DNA from: Pseudomonas fulva 12-X
GTDB taxonomy: Bacteria > Pseudomonadota > Gammaproteobacteria > Pseudomonadales > Pseudomonadaceae
Direction: 5' to 3'
DNA: 64,000 nt
Assembly (NCBI RefSeq): GCF_000213805.1
Contig: NC_015556.1
Coordinates: forward strand, 4,856,770-4,920,769
Shown one piece after another: positions 1-7,398 of the stretch. How positions within the stretch are numbered: the stretch's first letter is position 1; each line of letters opens with the position of its first letter. The position numbers and the translations under genes were made by a program. The notes beneath the pieces were generated by a model. That model was not told the origin of the DNA. It searched no databases and saw only the letters and a program-made list of their open reading frames with translations.

Positions 1-733
1 TCAGCTCCTTGAGCCGCAACAACGAGGCCATGGCGCCGCCGCCCTGGACGATAAGCTGTTCGAGGATCACCACGCAATCGGTCACCTCGTAGACTTCCAG
101 CGCCGCCGCCATGTCACGTAATTCGCGGCCCAGTTCGAGGCCGGCATCGACGCGGGTCAGCACCTGGCGCAGTTCGGTGCTGAGGTTGGGCAGGATGGTT
201 TCAGCCTCCTTGGCCAGCACACGCAGACCCTGTTCGACGGTCATGCCGACATCGAAAAGGATGCGCAGCAGCGGGATGAAGGTGGTCACCTCCTCTGCCA
301 GCGCTTCCTGACGATTCTTCGCTGCCCAAGCCAGCCAGCGTTTGGGCAACAGATAGCCGATGCCCAACGCGAACACCGGCGCCAGCCAGGCCGGCTGGGG
401 CGGCCGGCTCATCAGCAACTGGACGATCAGCACCAGCGCCAGCAGAACGATCGGTGTGCCCAGCTGGATGGCCGAGAACATCGACTGCTGGCTGCGCTTG
501 CGCCAGCCCAGGCGGTTGAGCAGCTGCAAGGTTTCGCCATCCATGCTCAGGGTGCGGCGGCCCAGTGAGCTGCCGCCGATGCCGCGCATGACGCCGCCAC
601 CCGACATCCGCGACAGCGTGCCCATGCGCTGGCTGAACTGGCGCCGCGCGCGCAGATCCGCATAGGCCAGGTACAGGAACAGCAGCGCCAGGACCAATTG
701 CAGCAGGGCACTGAGCAGCAGCAGCGCGCTCAT
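1..733 (-). CDS. tadC: TadC-type inner-membrane pilus assembly protein (partial)
   Basis: This is an open frame of 244 codons running off the left edge, so the C-terminus is missing. It starts at an ATG that overlaps the TGA of tadB (ATGA), so the two are translationally coupled. The N-terminus is a hydrophobic segment (about residues 4-24), followed by a basic stretch and two more hydrophobic segments near residues 90-130. A soluble part then carries features of the type II secretion F domain (helical, with EEV-TTFIPLLRILFDVGMTVEQGLRVL). TadB and TadC are paired GspF-like platform proteins that sit in the inner membrane and transmit work from the TadA ATPase to Flp pilin polymerisation. It is last in the visible rcpC-rcpA-tadZ-tadA-tadB-tadC operon; tadD and others may follow outside the window. 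Confidence 0.9.
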   Translation of the reverse strand, partial: MSALLLLSALLQLVLALLFLYLAYADLRARRQFSQRMGTLSRMSGGGVMRGIGGSSLGRRTLSMDGETLQLLNRLGWRKRSQQSMFSAIQLGTPIVLLALVLIVQLLMSRPPQPAWLAPVFALGIGYLLPKRWLAWAAKNRQEALAEEVTTFIPLLRILFDVGMTVEQGLRVLAKEAETILPNLSTELRQVLTRVDAGLELGRELRDMAAALEVYEVTDCVVILEQLIVQGGGAMASLLRLKEL

Positions 734-1614
734 CACAGGCTCCTCAGCATGCGCCACAGCGCCAGGCTGCCGGCCGCCTGCAGCACGAACGCCAGAAACA
801 GCACCATGCGCCCCGTGGACTCATGCCACATGCCCAGCATGAACTGCGGGTTGGTGACGAAGATGTACAGGGCCAGGGCCAGCGGCAAACCGCCCATCAC
901 ATAGGCGCTGATGCGCGTCTCGCCGGTCAGCGCACGCAGGCGACGCGCGCTGTGTTCACGCTCACGAATCAGGCGGATCAGGTTGTTGAGCAGTTCGCTG
1001 CTGTTGCCGCCGTAACGCTGGTTGACCCGCACGCCCAGGGCCAGCACCTGAAATTCATCACGCTCGTAAAGGTCGGCGAAATCCTGCAGGGCATCGCCCA
1101 GGCTCATGCCCCGCTGCACGTTGCGCCGGGTGCGGGCCATGGCGCTGCGTAGCGGTTGCGGGGCCGTTTCCATGGCCAGCATCAGGGCGTCGCCCAATGG
1201 CCGGCCGGACTTGAGGCTACGAATCACATGGTCGAGAAACACCGGCAACTGCTCGATCATGCGCAGCACCCGGCGCCGGTAACGCAGGGCGATGAACAGC
1301 CGGCCAAGCAGCAGCGGGCCGAGCAGCATGATCAACAGGCCCAGCCAGTGCCCGACGATCAGCCCCAGCACGGCGCCCAGCAACCAGATGAACAGCCACA
1401 GGCGCAGGCCCTGGCTCGGTTTGCTGAAACCAGCGCGCAGCAGCAGCTTGTCCAGATGGCTGATGACCGCCGCCTGCAAGGGCTCCGGCTGGTCGGCCAA
1501 CAGACGCTGCAGCACCTGCTCCGAAGCGGCCTGGTCGCGGCTCTTGCGTAGCATCAACAGCCCCAGGCCCAGAAGCGTCAGGCAGATGATTCCCAGCAAT
1601 ATCGGTGCAGTCAT
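733..1614 (-). CDS. tadB: TadB-type inner-membrane pilus assembly protein
   Basis: The protein has 293 residues and a type II secretion F domain. It has an N-terminal membrane anchor (residues 3-22), a pair of hydrophobic segments around residues 72-110, a cytoplasmic helical domain (about 115-250, with LPVFLDHVIRSLKSGRPLGDAL and the conserved RYGGN) and C-terminal membrane helices near 240-285. Together with TadC it forms the inner-membrane platform of the Flp pilus machine. It starts 20 bases after the stop of tadA, and its stop overlaps the tadC start, which fits a single operon. Length and topology are normal for the family. Assignment as TadB rather than TadC rests on gene order. Confidence 0.92.
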   Translation of the reverse strand: MTAPILLGIICLTLLGLGLLMLRKSRDQAASEQVLQRLLADQPEPLQAAVISHLDKLLLRAGFSKPSQGLRLWLFIWLLGAVLGLIVGHWLGLLIMLLGPLLLGRLFIALRYRRRVLRMIEQLPVFLDHVIRSLKSGRPLGDALMLAMETAPQPLRSAMARTRRNVQRGMSLGDALQDFADLYERDEFQVLALGVRVNQRYGGNSSELLNNLIRLIREREHSARRLRALTGETRISAYVMGGLPLALALYIFVTNPQFMLGMWHESTGRMVLFLAFVLQAAGSLALWRMLRSL

Positions 1615-1634
1615 CAGGGCGCTCCTTGCCAGCC

Positions 1635-2876
1635 TCAGTCGCGGCGCAACTTGTGCCCGGCCGGGTTCGGCGCGTCGCGGCAGAAGGTGCCGCTGCCCGT
1701 GCGGTCGAGACGGAACAGGGTGTTGATGACGTACTGATCTTCACGCAGGCCGAGCACCTCCACCACCTCACTGACGCAGCGGCGGCCATCGGGCAGGCGG
1801 GTCAGCTGGATGACTACATCCAACGCCGCGCAGATGGTCTGCCGCAGGGTACGCTCGCCCATCTTGGCGCCGGAGAAGCCGACCAGGGTTTCCAGGCGCA
1901 GCAGGGCGTCCTGGGCGTTGTTGGCGTGCACGGTGCTCATCGAGCCGTCGTGGCCGGTGTTCATGGCGGTCAGCACGTCGAGCACCTCGGCGCCGCGGAT
2001 CTCGCCCAACACGATGCGGTCCGGGCGCATGCGCAGGGCGTTGCGTACCAGCTCACGGGCGGCGATCTGGCCGAAGCCCTCGGCATTCGGCGGCCGGGTT
2101 TCCAGGCGCACCACGTGGTCGTGCAGCAGCTCCAGCTCGGCGGTGTCCTCGATGGTGACGATGCGCTCGCGGGGGTCGATCATCTGGCTGAGCATATTCA
2201 GCAGCGTGGTCTTGCCGGTGCCGGTGCCGCCGCTGACCATGATGTTGCAGCGCCGCCGGACCATCAGCTCCAGACAGCTGAGAATCGCCTGATCCAGCGA
2301 ATTGCTGGCCAGCAGGTCGGCGCTGCGCAGCATGTCCTTGCGGAACTTGCGCACCGAGATGCACGGGCCGTCCAGCGCCACCGGCGGGATGATGGCGTTG
2401 ATACGGCTGCCATCGGGCATGCGCGCATCGACCATCGGCGAGGATTCGTCCAGGCGCCGGCCCACTGGGGCGAGAATGCGCTGGATGACCCGCAGCACGT
2501 GCTGATCATCAATGAAACGCAGGTCGCTGAGCTGCAACACCCCGCCTCGCTCGACGAACACCCGATGCGGGCCGTTGACCAGAATTTCGCTGACCGCGTC
2601 GTCCTTGAGAAGAATTTCCAGCGGGCCGAAGCCGGTGAGTTCGTCGACCAGCTCCTCGGCCAGACGATCCACCTCATAACGGGAAATGGCGATCTGCCGG
2701 CGACTGACGTATTCACTGACCTGCTCGGAGACGAACAGCGCCAGAGCGGTGCGCGTACCTTCCAGCAGGTTCTCGCCCTTGTCTTCCAGGGCATCGATCA
2801 GATAGCGGTGCAGCACCGGTTTGAGATCGTGCACGCCGATCCGCGCACTGCTACCGCCGAATGGTCCTATGGGCAT
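1635..2876 (-). CDS. tadA: TadA/CpaF secretion ATPase of the Flp pilus
   Basis: This is a 413-residue hexameric secretion ATPase of the GspE/VirB11 superfamily. The Walker A motif GGTGTGKTT lies near residue 215. The family Asp box (TIEDTAELEL), Walker B region (ILGEIRGAEVLD) and His box (HDGSMSTVHAN) follow in the expected order. It drives assembly of the Flp pilus from the cytoplasmic face. I chose the ATG at 2876, which overlaps the tadZ stop as ATGA; an in-frame upstream start would add only 10 residues lying inside tadZ. The CpaF-type N-terminal domain (LTGFGPLEILLKDDAVSEILVNG) is present. No truncation or missing catalytic residue is seen. Confidence 0.95.
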   Translation of the reverse strand: MPIGPFGGSSARIGVHDLKPVLHRYLIDALEDKGENLLEGTRTALALFVSEQVSEYVSRRQIAISRYEVDRLAEELVDELTGFGPLEILLKDDAVSEILVNGPHRVFVERGGVLQLSDLRFIDDQHVLRVIQRILAPVGRRLDESSPMVDARMPDGSRINAIIPPVALDGPCISVRKFRKDMLRSADLLASNSLDQAILSCLELMVRRRCNIMVSGGTGTGKTTLLNMLSQMIDPRERIVTIEDTAELELLHDHVVRLETRPPNAEGFGQIAARELVRNALRMRPDRIVLGEIRGAEVLDVLTAMNTGHDGSMSTVHANNAQDALLRLETLVGFSGAKMGERTLRQTICAALDVVIQLTRLPDGRRCVSEVVEVLGLREDQYVINTLFRLDRTGSGTFCRDAPNPAGHKLRRD

Positions 2877-4048
2877 CAGTTGTTCCTCAGCAGGCGGCGC
2901 CACCACGAACCGGCTGCGCCGTGGCGGGGCTCGAACAGGCCGTTGGCCAGAGCCAGCAGGCCCTGGGTCAGGCCGTCACGGGGGGCGAACTCGAACAGCG
3001 GCACGCCCTGGTTCTTGGCCTTGAGGCGGGTGACCGGGCTCAGCGGCAGGCCGGCTTCGAGCGGCAGCGCGAAGGTCTTGCTGAGCTCCGGCAACCCAGG
3101 CGCCACCGCAGGCTGGTAACGGTCGACCAGGAGCCGCGCGTGGTCGAGTTTGATGCCCTTGCTGCGCCACAGGTTGAGCAGCGCCAGGTTGCGCCGGCAG
3201 TTGGGCACGCTCTGGTCGACGCACCAGAACATGCGCTGCGCGTGGTTGACGAAGGAGCGCAGGCCATCGCAGTCCGGCTGGCCGCACAGATTAACGAACA
3301 CGTGCTGGAAATGCTGGCGCAGACTGCCCAGCAGCAGGAACAGCTCGCCGAGGCTGAAGCGCTCCAAGGCGTCGTCGTCCGGGCCGTGGGGCAACACGCG
3401 CAGGCCATCGGGATGGCGGGCGAAGGCGCTTTCGATCAGGTTGGAATCCAGACGGCGGATATGGCGCAGCGCATCGCCGAAGCAGAACGACGACTCCATG
3501 CCGAACAGCTCCAGGCTTTCGCCGCGCGGAATGCCCAGGTCGACGTACAGCGTGCGCTGACCACGGGCCTGGATCTGCAGGGCCAGATGCACGGCCAGCA
3601 GCGCCGCGTCGGCATCCGGCTGCAGGCCGTAGAGCAGCGTCAGCTCACCCTGCTCGCGGGACGGCGGCAGCTGCGGCAGGCGCTGGGTCAGACGGCGCAC
3701 GAGCCCCAGCACCTCGCTGCTGCGCGAGCCATAGGCAATGAAATCCCGTGCACCGGCGCGCATGGCGTTGAGCACCAACTGGTTGTCCAGACCGTCGCCC
3801 AGGGCTACCACCACGACCATCGGACGCATGTCGAGCAGCGCCTCGATCAGCGCGCACTGGCCGGTCTGCCCCTCACGGCTGAGGCCGACGAACACCAGGC
3901 AGCTGCCGGTCATGTCCATCAGGCCCAGCACTTCGTCGAGGGTGTCGCCGACGTTGAGCACCTGGCCCTGGCCGGCCAGCGCCGCCTGCAGCCATTCCAG
4001 GTCCTGTTTGCGACGGGTCTGCGCGAGAAAGATCTGTTCCATGACCAC
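2876..4048 (-). CDS. tadZ: TadZ/CpaE-like pilus localisation protein
   Basis: This 390-residue protein belongs to the TadZ/CpaE family, which is related to ParA/MinD ATPases and positions the Tad machine at the cell pole. The first 130 residues resemble a receiver-like domain (VVVVALGDGLDNQLVLNAMRAGARDFIAYG), and the rest a P-loop-like fold (LLYGLQPDADAALLAVHLALQIQARGQRTLYVDL). The P-loop position reads LQPDADAALLA, without the lysines of a normal Walker A motif. This suggests an ATP-hydrolysis-deficient member, as seen in several TadZ proteins. It lies 3 bases after rcpA and overlaps tadA, inside the operon. A second in-frame ATG two codons downstream is an alternative start. Confidence 0.88.
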   Translation of the reverse strand: MVMEQIFLAQTRRKQDLEWLQAALAGQGQVLNVGDTLDEVLGLMDMTGSCLVFVGLSREGQTGQCALIEALLDMRPMVVVVALGDGLDNQLVLNAMRAGARDFIAYGSRSSEVLGLVRRLTQRLPQLPPSREQGELTLLYGLQPDADAALLAVHLALQIQARGQRTLYVDLGIPRGESLELFGMESSFCFGDALRHIRRLDSNLIESAFARHPDGLRVLPHGPDDDALERFSLGELFLLLGSLRQHFQHVFVNLCGQPDCDGLRSFVNHAQRMFWCVDQSVPNCRRNLALLNLWRSKGIKLDHARLLVDRYQPAVAPGLPELSKTFALPLEAGLPLSPVTRLKAKNQGVPLFEFAPRDGLTQGLLALANGLFEPRHGAAGSWWRRLLRNN

Positions 4049-4051
4049 TCC

Positions 4052-5290
4052 CTAGCGCGACAGGCCGTCGGGGCGAAGAAAATCGCCGTTCTCGAGAAAC
4101 AGCTGGCGGAACACACCCGGATCGTAATTGCGATACTGCTCGCCCGGCAGATCCGGCAGCTGCACGTTGGCCGCCAGGGGCTGCACCAGGCGCGGGGTGA
4201 CCACCATCAGCAGCTCGCGCTCGTCGCGCTCGATGCGCGAGGAGCGAAAGAACGCACCGAGCACCGGCACGTCGCCAAGGAATGGCAACTTATCCACAAC
4301 CGAGGAGCTGTTGGTGGAAATCAGCCCGCTGATCACGAAGCTCTCGCCATCGGCCAGGGACACGCTGGTGTCGGTGCGCCGCACGTTGAGCGCCGGAACC
4401 TGGGTGCCGGCGATGGTGATGCCGGCGGTGAAATCCAGCTCGCTGACCTCGGGCGCCACCTTCAGGCTGATGCGATTGCGCCCCACCACAGTGGGCGTGA
4501 TGGTCAGGCGTACGCCGAACTCCTTGTACTCGATGGACAGCGAATCGCTGCCGCTGCTGGGCACCGGAATCGGGAATTCGCCACCAGCCAGGAAGCTCGC
4601 ACTCTGGCCGTTGAGCGCCACCAGGCTGGGCTGCGCCAGGGTGTAGGCGAAGCCGCTGTTTTCCAGGGCATCGAGGCCAAGCAGGAACTTGCTGCTGCCA
4701 CCGCCCCAAAGGATGTTGAAGCCATCGCGCGACAGCGGAAACGATGCGCCGGGGCCTACACCACTGACGCCACCGACAGGCACGGTCGCCGGCCCGGTGC
4801 CAGGCGCGCCGATCAGAAAATTGTTGGACGCGGTGCCAAAGATGCGCAGGCCCACCTCACGCAGCTTGCTGCGCCGCACTTCGACAAAGCGGATATCGGT
4901 CTGCACCTGGCTCGGCACGAGCTCTTCATCGAAGCGCACCAGCGGCTCGGCGAGCGCAGCCGTGGCGGCGCCCTGCACCAGCACCTGACTCTGCCGCGGT
5001 TCGCGGTCACAGGCCGTCCACACCAGCAGGCTGGTGCTACCGCCGCGCTTGCCGACCAGCAGGAAGCTGTCCTTGCTGTTGAGGCTGACGTCCGCCACCT
5101 CCGGGTCGCCAATCGCCAGACGGGTGATGGGCACCGCAAAGCGCAGTTCGCTCTGCATGCCCTGGGTCACCTCCAGCACCGCCGGTACCGGCTCCAGGCC
5201 GGCGCAGGAGGCGAACGCCGCACCCGGTAGCGCGAGCATGGCCGCCACCAGGCTCGTCAACAGACGGGAAATGCGCAGACCATCGTTCAT
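4052..5290 (-). CDS. rcpA: RcpA/CpaC outer-membrane secretin of the Flp pilus
   Basis: This is a 412-residue secretin-family channel through which the Flp pilus crosses the outer membrane. The ATG at 5290 opens a clear signal peptide (ISRLLTSLVAAMLALPGAAFA). An N-terminal domain of the pilus-assembly type follows (VPITRLAIGDPEVADVSL, DSFLLVGKRGGSTSLLVW), then the secretin domain with the hallmark stretch RRTDTSVSLADGESFVISGL and VPVLGAFFRS near the C-terminus. The open frame extends upstream, but that part only mirrors rcpC. It is 19 bases downstream of rcpC and 3 bases upstream of tadZ. No separate rcpB gene is present between rcpA and tadZ. Confidence 0.93.
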   Translation of the reverse strand: MNDGLRISRLLTSLVAAMLALPGAAFASCAGLEPVPAVLEVTQGMQSELRFAVPITRLAIGDPEVADVSLNSKDSFLLVGKRGGSTSLLVWTACDREPRQSQVLVQGAATAALAEPLVRFDEELVPSQVQTDIRFVEVRRSKLREVGLRIFGTASNNFLIGAPGTGPATVPVGGVSGVGPGASFPLSRDGFNILWGGGSSKFLLGLDALENSGFAYTLAQPSLVALNGQSASFLAGGEFPIPVPSSGSDSLSIEYKEFGVRLTITPTVVGRNRISLKVAPEVSELDFTAGITIAGTQVPALNVRRTDTSVSLADGESFVISGLISTNSSSVVDKLPFLGDVPVLGAFFRSSRIERDERELLMVVTPRLVQPLAANVQLPDLPGEQYRNYDPGVFRQLFLENGDFLRPDGLSR

Positions 5291-5309
5291 CGCGTTGCTT
5301 CCTTGCCGA

Positions 5310-6260
5310 TCAGGGCGTTTGCCGGGTGGCGTCATTGCCGCGGTACACCGGGATACCGGCAGGCGCCTGGCGTACCGGCTCGGGCTGGGCGACGGGCGCC
5401 GGTGCGGGGCCGCGCACGGCCAGTTGCTCGAACTGGAACAGCTGGCGTTGCACCTCGCCGACATCGGCCTGGGGCTCTTTTCCAGCGTAGTAATCCGCCA
5501 GGCGCTTTTCATCCGCGCTGCGCACCGCCAGGCGCAGGCTACCCACCTGGGTGGCGAGCATGAAACGCGTGAGCAGGGCTTCGGGAACGGCCAGTACGGC
5601 AGTGGTCGGGGCGTTGCGACGACGCCGGCGTTCTTCGTCGGCATCAGCCGGTAGCTGGGCGGCTTCGCCTTCGTTGGTAATGCCCAGGGTGTCGCCGACG
5701 CTCAGCAGGCGCAGCGCCGGAATCACCACCTGGGCAGTCTGCTCGGCATTGCCCTCGCCCTGACGCAAGTAGATCAGCACGTCGACGTAATCGCCCGGGC
5801 TCAGGTGGCCGCCGCCGCCGATCACTTCATCCACGGCCACGGCCAGAGCCCGCTCATGGGGGCGAATCATCCGTGCCAGGGGCCCGGCCATTTCGAAGGC
5901 AGCCTGGCTCAACACGGTGCCGGCCGGCATGGGCTGCCACAGGGAGCGACCGATCAATTGCTCGGGGCTGGCAAAGCTGCCTGGTGGTGCGATACGCAGG
6001 CGCTCCACGGCAAGGTCATCACGGGTGATGGGCGCCAGTGCCTGCACAGCCCTGGCCAGCACCACAACATTGACGCGCTGCTGCTCATCGACCTGGGCCT
6101 GCAACTGGCTGCCGACTGCAGCCGCTGGCGCCACAACGGGCGCAGATGGCAAGGCTGCCGGCTGTGCATGCTGCCGACCGAGGGTGATGCCCCAATAGCC
6201 GGTGATCACCGCACCCACCAGCAGCACGCCGGCCAGCACCAGCGTCAATCGACTATTCAT
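5310..6260 (-). CDS. rcpC: RcpC/CpaB pilus assembly protein
   Basis: This 316-residue protein is of the RcpC/CpaB type, a periplasmic component with an SAF (antifreeze-like, beta-clip) domain, involved in Flp pilus assembly with the RcpA secretin. A membrane anchor (LTLVLAGVLLVGAVITGYWG) is followed by a proline/alanine linker, then VVLARAVQALAPITRDDLAVERLRIAPPGSF and PHERALAVAVDEVIGGGGHLSPGDYVDVLI, both characteristic. The ATG at 6260 is preceded by an AAGGAG ribosome site; the longer open frame upstream lacks one. It is the first gene of the minus-strand Tad operon, divergent from the flp pilin gene across a 379-bp control region. Confidence 0.92.
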   Translation of the reverse strand: MNSRLTLVLAGVLLVGAVITGYWGITLGRQHAQPAALPSAPVVAPAAAVGSQLQAQVDEQQRVNVVVLARAVQALAPITRDDLAVERLRIAPPGSFASPEQLIGRSLWQPMPAGTVLSQAAFEMAGPLARMIRPHERALAVAVDEVIGGGGHLSPGDYVDVLIYLRQGEGNAEQTAQVVIPALRLLSVGDTLGITNEGEAAQLPADADEERRRRRNAPTTAVLAVPEALLTRFMLATQVGSLRLAVRSADEKRLADYYAGKEPQADVGEVQRQLFQFEQLAVRGPAPAPVAQPEPVRQAPAGIPVYRGNDATRQTP

Positions 6261-6395
6261 GACAGCACGCTCCTTGTTGCCAACTACCCGGTACAACCCG
6301 CCATGGATTTGATCGATTAAAGGCGACTTGCAAGTTCGCCTCAAGTATCGGCACGTCGTTATTTTGGTTTAGGAATTATTGTGAAACTTATGGCG

Positions 6396-6424
6396 AACCA
6401 TACCGTCAATGTAGAACATACCGT
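6396..6424. promoter_or_regulatory. Direct repeat in the rcpC-flp divergent control region
   Basis: The 379-bp, relatively AT-rich gap between rcpC and flp holds two near-identical copies of a half-site, AACCATACCGT and AACATACCGT. Their CATACCGT cores (6399-6406 and 6417-6424) are 18 bases apart. Same-face direct repeats in a divergent promoter region are typical of response-regulator operators. In P. aeruginosa the Tad genes are under the response regulator PprB, so a similar activator could bind here. I cannot identify the regulator from sequence alone. Confidence 0.35.
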
Positions 6425-6639
6425 TCGTCGCTGATAAAGTGCTCAACACCCTCGCCACAACTTTGGCACACCGAATCATAGTGCCTTAGCCATTGAATTT
6501 ATTAGAACTAATAGTTGTGATTAATACTTTGGAAGTAATACCAAGGTAAGTTTGCGAGCAACCCCTTCCCCTCTCACACTTTCCCTGCAAGCCCCTTACA
6601 CAGGCGTCCCTGCCTGCCTTGGCTACAGAGGAAGTACCC

Positions 6640-6870
6640 ATGTTCACGCTCATCATCCTTCGCGAAAAAATTCGCGCCTTCTTTAAAAACGAAGAAGGAG
6701 CGTCGGCGATTGAATACTCCATTATCGCGGCATTGATTGCTGTGGTTATGGTCGGCAGCGCCACCACTGTTGGCACCGATGTAAAAAGTGTTTTCACGTC
6801 GGTATCTACCGCATTGAAAGGCACTACAACTACCGGATCGGGGTCGGGGTCGGGCACCGGAACTAACTAA
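6640..6870 (+). CDS. flp: Flp-type (type IVb) pilin
   Basis: This is a 76-residue Flp prepilin. A short basic leader ends in NEEG, followed by ASAIEYSIIAALIAVVMV. This is the type IVb processing site (cleavage after Gly, Glu at +5, then Tyr) and the hydrophobic polymerisation helix. The ATG at 6640 follows an AGAGGAAG ribosome site; an upstream in-frame start would only extend the leader. The C-terminus is a short Thr/Gly/Ser tail (GSGSGSGTGTN) coded by hexanucleotide repeats. The mature pilin would be about 50 residues, normal for Flp. It is divergent from rcpC and probably co-transcribed with the receiver gene 21 bases downstream. FppA, the prepilin peptidase, is not in this window. Confidence 0.95.
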   Translation: MFTLIILREKIRAFFKNEEGASAIEYSIIAALIAVVMVGSATTVGTDVKSVFTSVSTALKGTTTTGSGSGSGTGTN

Positions 6871-6891
6871 CCACTATTCAGGTGCAACGGT

Positions 6892-7281
6892 ATGCGCGAG
6901 CACATCTTACTGGTAGATGACGAAACCGATGCCCTCGAAGAACTCGGCGAGTTGCTCGAGGGCGAAGGCTTTCAGTGTCATTGCGCCAACAATGTCGCTG
7001 ACGCCATGGCCTGCCTCACCACCTGGCCGGATATCGCGTTGCTGATCACCGATCTGCGCATGCCCGATGAAAGCGGCCTGCGCCTGATCCAGAATCTGCG
7101 CGCCGCGCCCCGTTATGCCACCTTGCCGATCATCGTCATGTCGGGTCACGCCGACATGAACGATGTGATCGGGCTGCTGCCGCTGCAGGTGGTGGATTTC
7201 CTGCCCAAACCCATCTACCAGGAACGCCTGATCGAAGTGCTCAATCAGCGGTTTCCGATTCCCAAGGTTGCGATCGCCTAG
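6892..7281 (+). CDS. Stand-alone response-regulator receiver protein
   Basis: This 129-residue protein is a single CheY-like receiver domain with no output domain. The acidic pair is D9-D10, the phosphorylation site D54 lies in ITDLRMPDESG, the conserved Ser is S84 (IVMSGHA), and the Lys is K106 in FLPKP. It starts 21 bases after the flp stop, so the two are likely co-transcribed. A receiver alone cannot bind DNA; it would act by protein contact, either in a phosphorelay or on the pilus machine, where TadZ also carries a receiver-like domain. The partner kinase is not in this window. The function is inferred only from the domain and from location. Confidence 0.85.
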   Translation: MREHILLVDDETDALEELGELLEGEGFQCHCANNVADAMACLTTWPDIALLITDLRMPDESGLRLIQNLRAAPRYATLPIIVMSGHADMNDVIGLLPLQVVDFLPKPIYQERLIEVLNQRFPIPKVAIA

Positions 7282-7398
7282 ACAACGTCTGCTCTTTCCT
7301 CCCTCGTTTTACCCGAGGCGACGTCATACGCAGCGATGACACCGGTGCCCCGGCAGCGGTAGAGTCGCCAGCTGATTTCTGGCCGCCACGGACCCACC

